64,000 nt of DNA from assembly GCA_047967505.1 (NCBI GenBank), contig CM106539.1. One strand, 5' to 3'. The translations under genes and the position numbers were made by a program. Below the pieces are notes generated by a model. The model ran no database searches, had not been told where the DNA came from, and was given only the letters and a program-made list of their open reading frames with translations. This stretch comes from Dipteris shenzhenensis (taxonomy: Eukaryota; Polypodiophyta; Polypodiopsida; Gleicheniales). Shown here one piece after another: positions 12,101-21,553 of this stretch. Positions within the stretch are counted from its first letter, which is position 1. The number at the start of each line of letters is the position of its first letter.

Positions 12101-12480
12101 ATTGCATGCAACCCAATAAAACCTATGTTGAGGTGTGTGCAAAGTATTGTGCCCATCAGATATGCTATGCATGGTCGATCACACATTATACACCGTTTTT
12201 CCCCTAGTGTTATGCACAATCGTCAAAAAATGCGCTCCTAGGTGTGTTATCTGAACAAGTACTTATGAGATGGGTGTGCCACTTTGCATGCAAGTAAATA
12301 CCACCTAGGTTGTGGCATGTGCAGAGTATTGTGCCCATCCAATGTGCTTTGCATGGTCGATTCTTGCATTAAATACCGTTTTTGCCTCAGTGTGATGCAT
12401 ATCCGTAAAAGAACACGCTCCTAGGTGTGTTATCCGAACACGTACTTATTGGATGGGTACACCACATTGCATGCAACTAA
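9130..12480 (+). repeat. Satellite array, about 18 x 182 bp, tetrameric higher-order period
   Basis: A motif like caagtactta recurs at 9171, 9356, 9548, 9730 (altered), 9906, 10087, 10269, 10455, 10638, 10817, 11000, 11182, 11364, 11715, 11896, 12074, 12256 and 12439, a spacing of 176-192 bp (one copy near 11540 has lost it). A variant monomer with 'ttattccaacaagtacttat' plus cattgtccta occurs at 9548, 10269 and 11000, four monomers apart (721 and 731 bp), and again at 12074. This indicates a four-monomer higher-order unit. The open frames here are by-products of the repeat. The array lies between the copia element and the transposase-like ORF at 12727. Confidence 0.93.
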
Positions 12481-12726
12481 ATACTAAATTATTTATACTA
12501 TATTTTATAATTCTAAACCGTAAAATCACTAATTTAAATTAGAGATTCTATTAGCTAAATGCTAAACATGAATCCATGATTGAAAACCCATATCCTTGTA
12601 TCACCATCAAAATTTAATGAAATAAAGTAAAATTAAAATAAAAGAGATTAATTTAAGAAAAAGTTACAAGTAATAGGAAAAATATTCAAAAGAGACTAAT
12701 AATTTTTATAAAATTTCCATAAGAAG
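12481..12726. other. AT-rich leader of the ORF at 12727
   Basis: Very AT-rich with no coding frame; it ends in an A-rich run just before the ATG. No TATA box in a convincing position. The copy B equivalent is 49185-49430. Confidence 0.5.
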
Positions 12727-13065
12727 ATGGCAACATATTTCAGTGCTGGGATGGAGGTGATATTATGTTGCCAAAGAGAAGTAGTTGCATTTGCTACAAT
12801 CCGTGATAGTGATCCAAATTCTCTTTGTCATGTTCAAAGACTTGGCAAAGATAAGGTTGCAGTTATTGTATCAAAGATTCTTAGTGCACATGTTGAGCTA
12901 ATGCATAAATGTGGAGATATGGAAGTACTTGGAGATGTTATGCCTTATAATGTTTTCAATAAATTATTTATTACATGGGATAGAGATGAGACTTATCCAA
13001 CACATATCATTGGGAATACAAAGTGCAATTCTTTGGATTTTAGTGTGGGAGATATTTGCAAATGA
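12727..13065 (+). CDS. En/Spm Tnp1-like transposon protein fragment
   Basis: A 112-codon ORF with a true ATG. The order of motifs (MEVILCC..., VAFATIRDSDPN, then HVELMHKCGDMEVLGDVM and FITWDRDETYPTHIIG) resembles the short Tnp1/EnSpm-like domain found at the ends of plant CACTA proteins: a Val-Ile-Leu strand, an 'A-x-I-x-x-x-D-P-N' turn, and a late 'G-D-x-x-x...I-x-W' strand. The match is from general resemblance, so family assignment is tentative. The TGA stop at 13063-13065 lies inside a perfect 28-bp palindrome (13053-13080), so this end may be truncated rather than native. Downstream fragments in other frames (13143-16538) probably belong to the same element. Confidence 0.45.
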   Translation: MATYFSAGMEVILCCQREVVAFATIRDSDPNSLCHVQRLGKDKVAVIVSKILSAHVELMHKCGDMEVLGDVMPYNVFNKLFITWDRDETYPTHIIGNTKCNSLDFSVGDICK

Positions 13066-13080
13066 TATCATTTGCAAATA
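13053..13080. repeat. Perfect 28-bp palindrome
   Basis: The half-site TATTTGCAAATGAT is followed directly by its exact reverse complement, with no spacer and a GATATC centre. It spans the stop of the ORF at 12727-13065. The copy B equivalent at 49757-49784 is unchanged. Confidence 0.97.
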
Positions 13081-13142
13081 AGAACATAGCGGAAGGTCAA
13101 GTTTTGGGGTTTGAATGCTAGGATCAATGGTCATTTGCGAAG

Positions 13143-13856
13143 ATGAGGATTGTGAAAGTTACTCATGATGTTACTATGGATGATAACGCAACGTCATTGT
13201 ATGGTTCCTATTATGAGGAAGGAAAAGATTTGAGATGGAGCATGCAAATTTTGAAGATTAAAAAGGGACATGTAGTTTTCAATGACAAAGATAGAGTATA
13301 CTACAATTTCAAAGGACTTAAAGAATATGCCTACAAGCCAAGCTTTGTCCTTCAGATGTGGATGATTTCAATGGACTCAAGTATAGAAGTGACATCCTAT
13401 CAGGAGTGGATGAGTTCATTGATACCGAGAAAGATAAAGAATTCAAAAGCAATGCCTACTCTCGAGTGGATAAATTCTTGCATATTGAGAAAGGCAAAGG
13501 AATCAAAACTATTGTCTCTTAAAAATTAGATGATTTCAATGCAATCCTCTATAGAAGTGACATCTTATTAGGAGTGGATGAATTTAATGGTACTGTGAAG
13601 TCAAAAGACTTCAGAAGCGATGTCTTATCTAGAGTTGATGAATTCACACACATCGAGAAAGATAAAGATATCATCGGTGAGCTCAATGGTACTATGAAGG
13701 AAAAATACTTAAAAAGCAATGTCTTATATGGAAACGATGAATTCATGCACATCTAGAAAGATAAATATATCATTTGTGTTGTCTCCTCGAACTTGGATGA
13801 TTTCAATGCACTTAACTATAGAAGTGATATCTCAAAGTCAAATACCGAATAGTCCT
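13143..13856 (+). pseudogene. Repetitive VDEF-motif coding block
   Basis: After a short frame (13143-13360) the coding sense shifts to frame 2 (13361-13852). That frame reads as imperfect protein repeats with the core YRSDILSGVDEF, FRSDVLSRVDEF or similar, spaced about 30-40 residues and separated by EKDK-type charged linkers. At least five copies are visible; stops at 13520 (TAA) and 13754 (TAG) interrupt it. The repeats look like a charged coiled or linker region of a transposon protein, but I know no named family. The copy B equivalent is 49847-50560, where one repeat differs (KDFK in B, KYLK in A). Confidence 0.55.
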
Positions 13857-13891
13857 TTTTTGGTTTCTTCTATACATCCTTTTTGGAAATT

Positions 13892-13944
13892 GTACACTTC
13901 TCCCCGTAGAATTTATTTGTCACTATGTTTTCATGGGATGTTGC
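13892..13944 (+). repeat. Inverted-repeat arm, left
   Basis: About 53 bp starting gtacacttctcccc and ending catgggatgttgc. It is the approximate reverse complement of 14179-14231, with about 10 mismatches or indels. The loop between the arms is 234 bp. The copy B equivalent is 50596-50648. Confidence 0.8.
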
Positions 13945-14178
13945 ATCGTTTATCTTATCAATGTCAAAGCCAAATACCAAATAGTCCTTTGTTGATTTCA
14001 TTCTTGTCTTTGAAGTAATCTTTGGACCATTTGAGTCAATATCCATGTTGTCCATGTTTGATAAGCCAACACTTTCGACTCTTTGCGCTCCTTGACAATG
14101 TGTATGAATTCATCCACTCCAGATGAGACATCACTTCTGAAACCTTTTGCTTTATTGGTACCAATGAACTCATCCACT

Positions 14179-14231
14179 GTAACATCCCATGAAAATAAAG
14201 TGAAAATTAAATTTGACAGGGAGAAGTGTAC
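14179..14231 (-). repeat. Inverted-repeat arm, right
   Basis: Pairs with 13892-13944: it begins gtaacatcccatgaaaa and ends gggagaagtgtac. The copy B equivalent is 50883-50935. Confidence 0.8.
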
Positions 14232-14593
14232 AAACGTACAAAAGAAACGGGCATACATATGCATGAAAAGAAAGTGAGTCCAGACAGATGTAGAAAAGCA
14301 ACCAAAGAGAATAAGAGTAATGAATGAAGATGTTATGCTAAAAGCAATGCGATCTACATGTTGCAAGTGAAGTTGTATGCATTCCATTAACTTACTAGAC
14401 ATCAAGGGATGTAGAAAAAAGAAGAGGGAGCGAAAGAAATGAATACCTATTCATGAGGCTCTCTTGCTTTCTGGTAAATGACACAAAAAAGTTAGATTTC
14501 GAACAATAGATAAATCCTCATATAAATGGAAAAAGTATTTGCAATAATGCATATCGCACTACTATAGGATTATCAGATGGCACATACTAGGAT

Positions 14594-16538
14594 TTGGCTA
14601 ACAAAGCAAAGTATGGAGTAAAGTTTAACATTCATGGAAACACAAGAAGGCCCAAAACAAGAGCCTCAACGGTCTCGACAACATCAATTTTAAAAGACTA
14701 CATTCATGAAAATGCTTTACCTCAACCCCATCTATCTGAAATGCATCTTCCGATAGGTTTGACAAAAAAAGAAGTGTTTAAGTCCTTTGGAGAAACACAG
14801 AGGCAAAGAGGGCATGCTCCGATGGTATACTCTTTGGAAGAAGCAATTTGTGCATGTTAAAATCCCAAAAAGGCAAAAAATGTCAAAGTGCAGTGATTGT
14901 GATGATCTAAAGTGAGCATTTGAGAGTGCAACGTCTCCAAAACAAAGAGAATCATACCGAAAAAAAAAGAGAATTTCATCATGGAATGGTTCAGCATTCT
15001 AGACTAAAATATGCATTTTGGAAGGAGCAAGCTATTTCTCATCCAAATGAGTACATGTTCGTTATTGTAGATGGTATGGATCAGAACACAACAACATTAC
15101 CTCGATTCATTAATACTCCACCTAATCTACAAGGAAAATATTTTTTGAAGACACATATATGTGGAGTGTTAGTTCATGGATTTAAGTTTTTTGCAAACAT
15201 ATGGATTGATTCCTTGCATCTACATGATAGCAATCAAGTTGTAACGTCAGTTATGAAGGCAATTGACAATGTACATGCAGAAAAAGGTCACCTACCAGCA
15301 AATTTGAGAGTACAAATAGACAATTGTGGATGAGAGAATAAGAATGTACTCTCTTTTACATTTTTCTCAATGCTAATTGCTCATCGAATCTTCGATGAGA
15401 TTGAAGTTGGGTTTATGTTGGTTGGAGACACACATGAGGATATCGATCAGGCTTTTAGCATTGTCTCAAGAGAGCTAAAACACAAAGACATGGAGGCGAT
15501 GGATGACTTGATAAGAAATATGGGAGGCAAGTTGGTGGCTACAAGGAAGGTACAGTATGCTCCATGGTTGAAAGGATGTATATTGGAAGATCTTTATTCT
15601 ACCTTTCATACAAAAAGGTGGTGATGCCCTAGATTGGTCATAGCACTCCACACTACTTTCACTTTTTCTTAAAGGATGAAAAACCAGTGATGGAGTGGCA
15701 ACACTATTCTCATGATACAACATGGGAACTCAAAGAACCTTATTGTCTCTTAACTTCAATCCCGAGCAAAGAAATGCATCAAGTATGGGCTCTTATAAAA
15801 GAATTCAGCAAGAAATCTAAAGGTGAAATAGAAGGCTTAAAATCTTCTATTACATACAAAGAGGAAATGCTTCATAGATTTCTTGATTGGAAACCCTCTT
15901 GGAAGGAACACACTGTTGTTGTAATTAAGAAGACCTATCAATTGATAAAGGAACTTGAGAAAATGCAAGCAGATGATGCTAAGGCAAAACGGCCTTTATT
16001 TTGGCCAAATGTTGGTAATGACTTGCGCCCATCATTTGATGTCTTTGAAAATGAGTTTGATTCACTACTCCCACGTCCATATTGTGGTTCGAGGAAGAGA
16101 GAGTTTATGCCAAAAGTAGACATAGACATCCATAGTTTTGTTGCAGTTCGACCATCGGACGATGAGCATGAGAATGTTAAGTTCTGGGTTGCAAAAGTGG
16201 TGGACGTGAGCATTGATGACAAGGAAAATTTTGCAACATTTACAACACTATGGTATGAGCCAAGGGGTAGGAAGGAGAACCAAGATAACAATACACTGTA
16301 TATTGGCTATTTGAAAAAGGAATGGGTTCCAAACCATGAAGCAGTTTTAGAGCTTTCCACAGAGACAGTCGTAGTATCCTGGAAATCAAGGACAAAGAAA
16401 ACAAGGAAGCACGTGGGATATGATGTAGAAGGAAAAATAAGAATATTGATGCCCATTATTTTGCACATTTCTGAGTTTTTGAAGATGCTCGCTAAGGAGG
16501 AAGTAGAAGGAGATAGTGCAAATGAAGAATGCCCATGA
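14594..16538 (+). pseudogene. DUF7869-type putative DDE transposase, broken
   Basis: Three pieces. The piece at 14594-14860 is an N-terminal fragment with no ATG. The piece at 14920-15624 is one frame interrupted by TGA at 15331, exactly after the DNCG motif and before ENKN. It has VIVDGMDQ (Asp at 15070), LRVQIDNCG (Asp at 15319), then VGDTHEDIDQAF (15424 onward), the order seen in DUF7869 proteins. The Asp-Asp spacing, with a further acidic cluster 35-41 residues on, resembles a DDE/RNase H-fold transposase. The piece at 15687-16538, in another frame, is intact for 283 codons. It holds a charged helical part and then a BAH- or tudor-like strand set (FVAVRP, FWVAKVVDV, TTLWYEP). Frame breaks fall at 14860-14920 and about 15620-15660. 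The DUF7869 name is from motif memory; catalytic function is inferred. Confidence 0.65.
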
Positions 16539-17726
16539 CAATACCATTCAAGCACCAATAAAGACTCTAGATGATGCAGTCTTCAGACGAGATTGAATGA
16601 GGATGGCATCCAAGCAACAAGTGATGATGAATTGGACATTCAAACAAACTAGTTGCCTATTGTACTTAACACATTTGTAAAGGCAAATTTGAGTTATTGA
16701 AAAGGTTGCGTGTCAAACTCCTTTGTACAAAGACTCATGGAGAGCAATATTTCTTGTAAACATATGACAAGGTAAAATTGCAAGCATAGCTATTACTATT
16801 TTTGGAGCATATTTAAAGAGTCTTCCATGCCTCTTGTCTATTTTAACCTTTAAATTTTTTGGGACTTCAAGAACGGTTATAGTTTTCTACATCAAATTTT
16901 AAGTGCATTCTTTTGGATTAAATTATATTAATAAGTCTTTATTTAAAAGTAATTTTTCATGGATTTAAATTAAAAACTCATGATTTTTTTTAAACGTGAA
17001 TAGGATTGTTAAAAACAAGAAGTACAAAAGTAGGATTTAATCGAATTTTTTGCATTAGTAGTTCACCATTATAGAGACAAATTGTGAAATGATAGTGCCA
17101 AAAATTGAACTTTTGATTCTCGAATGACATTTTCATAAAGTAAAATTTTCATTTGTGAAGGATTTTTGGGATTAATCCAAGAGTAGACATATGAGTCCAA
17201 AATTAATGAAATAAGTGTTATATGCAGTGTAATTGAGGAAGTACCTTACCCTTGAGCATTGTTTTCTAGGGTAATGCCCAAAAATATTCAAGGTAGAATA
17301 TTTCTCAATTAAAATAACTGTCTCCAATTCACCTGATAACCAACAAGAGACTATGCCAAACATTTAAACAAAGAAGCTGTAGCCTCTCCATCATTGCTTA
17401 AAATTTTTAGTGATAAATAAGTATCTTGGCAAAAGATAGCTTTAATATAAAAGGGCAGACAATTGTTGAAGACCCCTCTCTCTGCTTCTCTTGAGGATTT
17501 CATCTTCAATAAAGAGATACACTGTTCAACAGAATGTTATAATAGAGGTACAACACAAAGCAATAAAAAATTAATCCAATCAAAAGTATTAGTCTACATG
17601 TATAGATGTAAAGAAGTGTTTCTCAATAGACAGTAATGGTCAATAAAAGTGTTAGTTTACCTTCATTTTATCATCTTCTACCAAAAGTTTGTCCTTCCAA
17701 AGGTTAGTGCTTCTTCCTATGATATT
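16539..17726. other. AT-rich non-coding region
   Basis: No coding frame or RNA gene recognised. I looked for terminal inverted repeats that would close the transposase-bearing element at 12727-16538 and found none. The copy B equivalent is 53243-54430. Confidence 0.5.
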
Positions 17727-17936
17727 CTATGCTTTTATTTGGTTCTGTGCACTTGACTGAAGATTCATTGCTGCTTGGGCTTGCTTGAAGGTCTCATCAT
17801 CCATCTCTTGGACCTTTGCACCTTCTTTAAAGCACGAAAATAGTGCTTCCTTGGGGTCAAATTTATCTTCCAATGCCATCAAAGCATCATCTTGAACATC
17901 AACAACACGGTCTAGATTGCAAGATTGAGCAAACAA
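17727..17936 (-). pseudogene. Unrecognised protein-coding fragment, possibly an exon
   Basis: A minus-strand frame of 69 codons with strongly protein-like composition: an Asp/Glu-rich amphipathic stretch (VQDDALMALEDKFDPKEALF), then FKEGAKVQEMDDETFKQAQ and a Gln/Ser/Asn tail. No low complexity, and no overlap with any transposon domain I recognise. A further open minus-strand stretch follows in a different frame toward 17650 and ends at a GTAAAC that could be a splice donor. It may be a captured exon or part of the neighbouring transposon. The translation is the same in copy B (54431-54640). Confidence 0.35.
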
Positions 17937-18121
17937 TCAATGGAATGGCATTTAAATCCTCCCTCAGGTCAAAGAGGATTAGTATGTTGGATAATAGAAT
18001 ATACAATTGACCTTGGATCTTCAAGGTTGGAATCATGGAGATAGCAGGACTAAAGGTCTCAATATCAACTCCTTGAGTAGAGAAGACTGGTCCCTTAAGT
18101 GTTTTGATTTTAATGCAACAA

Positions 18122-18305
18122 TGTCCTGTGGGGGCTAAAGGCCACTGTACCTTAATAGGTTCTATAAATACTCAAACACATATATATATATGGATGACAT
18201 AGAAGCTTAGGGTGCTCTGCACCCACCAAAACTTGTGTGGCTCTCTCTTTTGGCTCTCCTCTCTCCCATCTTCTTCCGTTCCACTTCCGTTGTTGAGATC
18301 TCTCA
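18122..18305 (+). mobile_element. Candidate 5' LTR of the plus-strand copia element
   Basis: The right edge (...GAGATCTCTCA) is fixed by the PBS two bases later. A TATA-like CTATAAATA lies near 18162-18170, followed by a pyrimidine-rich stretch. The left edge at TGTCCTGTGG is a guess, and no second LTR survives to test it. The copy B equivalent is 54826-55009. Confidence 0.4.
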
Positions 18306-18307
18306 AC

Positions 18308-18319
18308 TGGTATCAGAGC
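18308..18319 (+). other. Primer binding site, plus-strand copia element
   Basis: TGGTATCAGAGC, a perfect match to the tRNA-Met PBS of plant Ty1-copia elements. The copy B equivalent is 55012-55023. Confidence 0.9.
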
Positions 18320-19748
18320 GTGGGTGTTCTAGCTAAGTCTGGGTGTGAGCCTAGAGCCTGAAGTTTGCTGGTGCAGATCTTGGGAGAAGGAGAAGCTCTG
18401 TTGGATGACTTCACCTGCATCCTGGTGTGCAGAGACCTATAGAAACCTTTGGAAAGTTCTTTGAGTGGTTTTGGAGCAAAAAAAGACATTTTTTTATCAT
18501 TCCCTTGTTTCTTTCAACTATATTGATAGACTGAAATGACCCATAGAGGTAATCATTGCCATCTTTTAGTGTCTATTGCACTTCAGGAAATTGAAAACAC
18601 CTTCATTCTTGAATTTGGCATCATTTTGTTGTATTTCTGACTCACTGTCTCTGCTTCAACGTTTTTCTGCCAATGGGTTGGAACTCAAGTTTGAAGCAAC
18701 CATTCGCAGATTTGTAGTTTCGATGGAGTTAGGAGGTCCTAAAACTTTTGTGTTGCTCATCATTTGCACTCCAGTGGTGTTTACAAATAGTTCTGTTTGC
18801 AAAAAAGTTTTTGGTCCATGTGTTGGACCCAGTTATTGGGACCACGGTTTTCAAAACCATCTGTTCCATTGTGTTTCGGAGGCCCAAAAAACACTACTTG
18901 CTAATTCTTGCACAATTTCATGGAGATTTGGAGAGGTTCTGTCTCTTTCAGGCTCCGTATCGTCTATTTCTCTGTCAAAAATCCATTCAAAGGTCCAAAC
19001 CTTTGAATTTTGGATTATAGGTCAATTGCAATAGTTGACTCCCCGTTTCCCATTCATCGGTTGGGATTTTGGAGTTCAAGCAGAAGAGAGATATTTGCAT
19101 ATTATCTTGCTTAGTCTGATTATGTAGTGATGCCCATGTTTTGAGGCATCCCATGTTCTATTTTCACTTGCAGTAATTGTCGTGGGGCCATGATTTCTTG
19201 GATATACCTTATGCAGATCATTGTGATTGTAGTCTAGGCCATGTGTGCTCATTCATGGTTTGCATTGGGTTGTAGAGATGCTTTACAGGACATTTGGATG
19301 CATTGCAATCCTTTTTGGACGTGTTGATAGGCCCAGATTGTCTTGTGGGATGCTTTATTGATGGATGTTTAGCACACAGATGCTATTTTGTGCTGAGGGG
19401 CAGCTTTGACATATTGCAGTGGATGCACAGGTTGTGCTATGATCTCTTGGATGAGATTTTGTTGATACATATGCTCATGGAAAGCATTTATGCTTGAGTC
19501 ATTTTGGCACTTATTGGCATTGGGATTGCCATTGTTTTGCCATTGCAGTTGGCATTTACTTTCGGGATAGATTTGCTCATATGGATGCATAGTACATGCA
19601 CACGAGTCAAATGCATTTTGATGCTTTGATCCTTTGAGGTTTGGTGATATTACCTTACATTTTGGCATACACATTTGGGTGCATCTGGTATTTGGTGTGA
19701 TTTCTCTCTTGCAAGTACTAGCATTTGGAATTTTGTTTCATTTGCATC
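18320..19748 (+). other. Long untranslated leader of the copia element
   Basis: About 1.43 kb separates the PBS from the gag ATG at 19749, long for a copia element. A 152-codon open frame (18576-19034) has no ATG start and no domain I know. The rest is T-rich with several short direct repeats around 'gcatttgg/tttgcat'. The copy B equivalent is 55024-56452. Confidence 0.5.
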
Positions 19749-20606
19749 ATGGCATCCTCTTCCATGTCTGAAAAGGAGTTTTTCAACATTGACAAAGTTT
19801 GACCCTTGTGGAAAGAACAGATAAGGGATATGCTTATTCAAAAGAAGCAAATTAAACCCTTGGCAAGGATTGGAGCTAAGCCTGTAGATATGTCTGAGGA
19901 TGATTGGAATGATTTGGATGCATTAGTAAAGTCTAACTGTTAGACTTCATCTTGTAGAGTCAATTTATTTCACAATAGTAAGACTCCATAAGATTTGTGG
20001 AAGAAATTATGAGCCACTTATGAGAAGGAAACTACCTCTAATAAAGTTTACCTCTTGAAGAGGTTGTTTGAGTTGTAGATGAAGGAAGGGGTCTCCATTG
20101 CTTCTCACTTGAATGAATTCAATATTATTTTTAGCCAGCTTTAGGCTCATAATATGAATTTTGATGCAAAGACTAAGGCAATATTCCTCCTATGTTCATT
20201 GCCATCCTCATGGGATACCTTTTGTACAGCTGTCAGTAACTTTGCACCTGGTGGAGTACTAAAGTCTGATTATGTTGTGGGTAGCTTGTTGGCCGAGGAG
20301 ATTAGACGAAACTATATGGAATGCAACAAGTAGGATGCAGCCTTAAATGTTCAAAGGGGTAAATCACAGCTCAGGGGGAAGTCCCAAGAAAGAGGGAAGT
20401 CTTGTAGGAAATCCAAGACATAGAACATTGAGTGTTACCATTGTGGCAAGAAGGGTCACATGAAAAAGGATTGCTACAAGCTAAAAAGAGAGAAAAAGGA
20501 TAAGAAAAATAATGAAAATTGGGGTGCAAAAAAGAAGGAAGAGAGTCCAAGGGATGACAAAAGAAAAATGAAGATCAAGGAGATCAATGCAGTCACTCAC
20601 TGATAA
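19749..20606 (+). pseudogene. Copia gag with CCHC zinc knuckle, eight premature stops
   Basis: A single frame from the ATG at 19749 reads as a copia gag throughout: an N-terminal MASSSMSEKEF, a UBN2-like middle part (SHLNEFN, LLCSLPSSWDTF) and an intact zinc knuckle CYHCGKKGHMKKDC near 20433-20474. Stops are TGA 19800, TAG 19941, TAA 19989, TGA 20010, TAG 20076, TAG 20142, TAG 20331 and TAG 20421, before the double stop at 20601. Seven are one C-to-T change from Gln or Arg codons that suit the context; for the TGA at 19800 the ancestral codon is less clear. There are almost no frameshifts, so decay has been by point mutation. Gag is the family's structural protein for particle assembly. The copy B equivalent is 56453-57310. 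Confidence 0.9.
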
Positions 20607-20649
20607 TACTGACAATGTAGTCACTCACTGATAATAGTGAGAATGACAT

Positions 20650-21553
20650 TCTCTTCATGTCTAGTCTACCTGCAAACTTGCTTACTACTTTAGATGATGC
20701 ATATTCCTAGGATTGGATTTTGGATTCTGATGCTTCATTCCATGTTACTACCCATAGGGAATGGTTTTCCACTTATCGTAGTGGAAAGACAGGTTGTGTG
20801 CATCTTGGAAATAACTATGCATGTGACAGTGGGAACACGTGACATAAAGTTTTCTTTTGCAAATGGGTCTGCATTTGTTTTGAAAGATGTGAGACATGTG
20901 CCTAAGTTGACCAAGAGTCTCATTTCAGCGGGTCAGCTAGAAGATGCTGGTTTTCAGACCACTTTTGGCTTTGAGAGTTGGAAAATTTAGAAGAGCTCTA
21001 TGGTTTTGGCCAGGGGTGCTAAGTGTGGGACGTTGTATCCCTTACATGTATCATGGGTGTCTGATCATGTTGTTTCAATAACCAAGCATCCGAGTACTTC
21101 TTTGTGGCATTGCAGGTTGAGCCACATGAGCCAAAATGGAATGAAACTCTTATGCCATTCGGGTTACACTGTCTCTATGGGAAGCCAACTAAATCAGCCC
21201 ATAAAAGAAGGGGAAAGAAAGAGCTTGAAAGGCTTGATTTGGTGCAATCAAATGTATGTGGTCCCATGCCTACACAATCATTAGGCAGGGCTGAATACTA
21301 TGTGACATTCATTAATGATGCAATTAGGAAAGTGTGCTCTTACGCTATAGCTCGAAAGAATGATGTGTTCAAGATATTTCAAAAATGGTTGGCTTTGGCT
21401 GAAAATCAATCAAGTAAAACGTTGAAATGCCTATGGATTGATAATGGTGGAGAGTATATCTCTCATGACTTCTAGCATTTTTGTGATACATGTGGGATCA
21501 AGAGGTAGCTTACGTCTCCTCATACTGCAAAGCAAAATCCAGCTGCAAAACAG
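20650..21553 (+). pseudogene. Copia protease and integrase, degenerate
   Basis: The protease region at about 20700-20760 reads WILDSDASFHV, with Asp where the catalytic DSGAS motif has Gly, and is preceded by TAG at 20708. After a frameshift near 20820 comes DVRHVPKLTKSLISAGQL, the usual copia protease end (within 20694-20990). The GAG-pre-integrase motif LWHCRLSHMS is at about 21100. The integrase core at 21104-21475 has LDLVQSNVCG (Asn in place of the first catalytic Asp) and IDNGGEY (second Asp kept). TAG stops at 21473 and 21506 are both Gln-type. The copy B equivalent is 57354-58257. Confidence 0.88.

Larger units (their letters stand above)
13857..14231 (-). pseudogene. Inverted segment of the VDEF-repeat coding block
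   Basis: Here the VDEF repeat coding sense lies on the minus strand. The frame at 13998-14405 reads VDEFIGT, FRSDVSSGVDEFIHIVKE and following residues, the same repeat type as 13361-13852 on the plus strand. The segment is flanked by inverted-repeat arms at 13892-13944 and 14179-14231, so an internal inversion by exchange between the arms is the simplest reading. The copy B equivalent is 50561-50935. Confidence 0.55.

Noticed and set aside
9132-12241. Many 60-97 codon open frames across the satellite array on both strands
   Set aside because: They recur with the 182-bp monomer in shifting frames; the repeat, not selection, explains them.
9130-12480. CRISPR-like array
   Set aside because: The whole monomer is repeated, without short repeats and unique spacers, and the context is a plant nuclear genome.
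18576-19034. 152-codon frame as a gene
   Set aside because: It starts without ATG, lies in a retrotransposon leader, and an equally long frame overlaps it in another phase.
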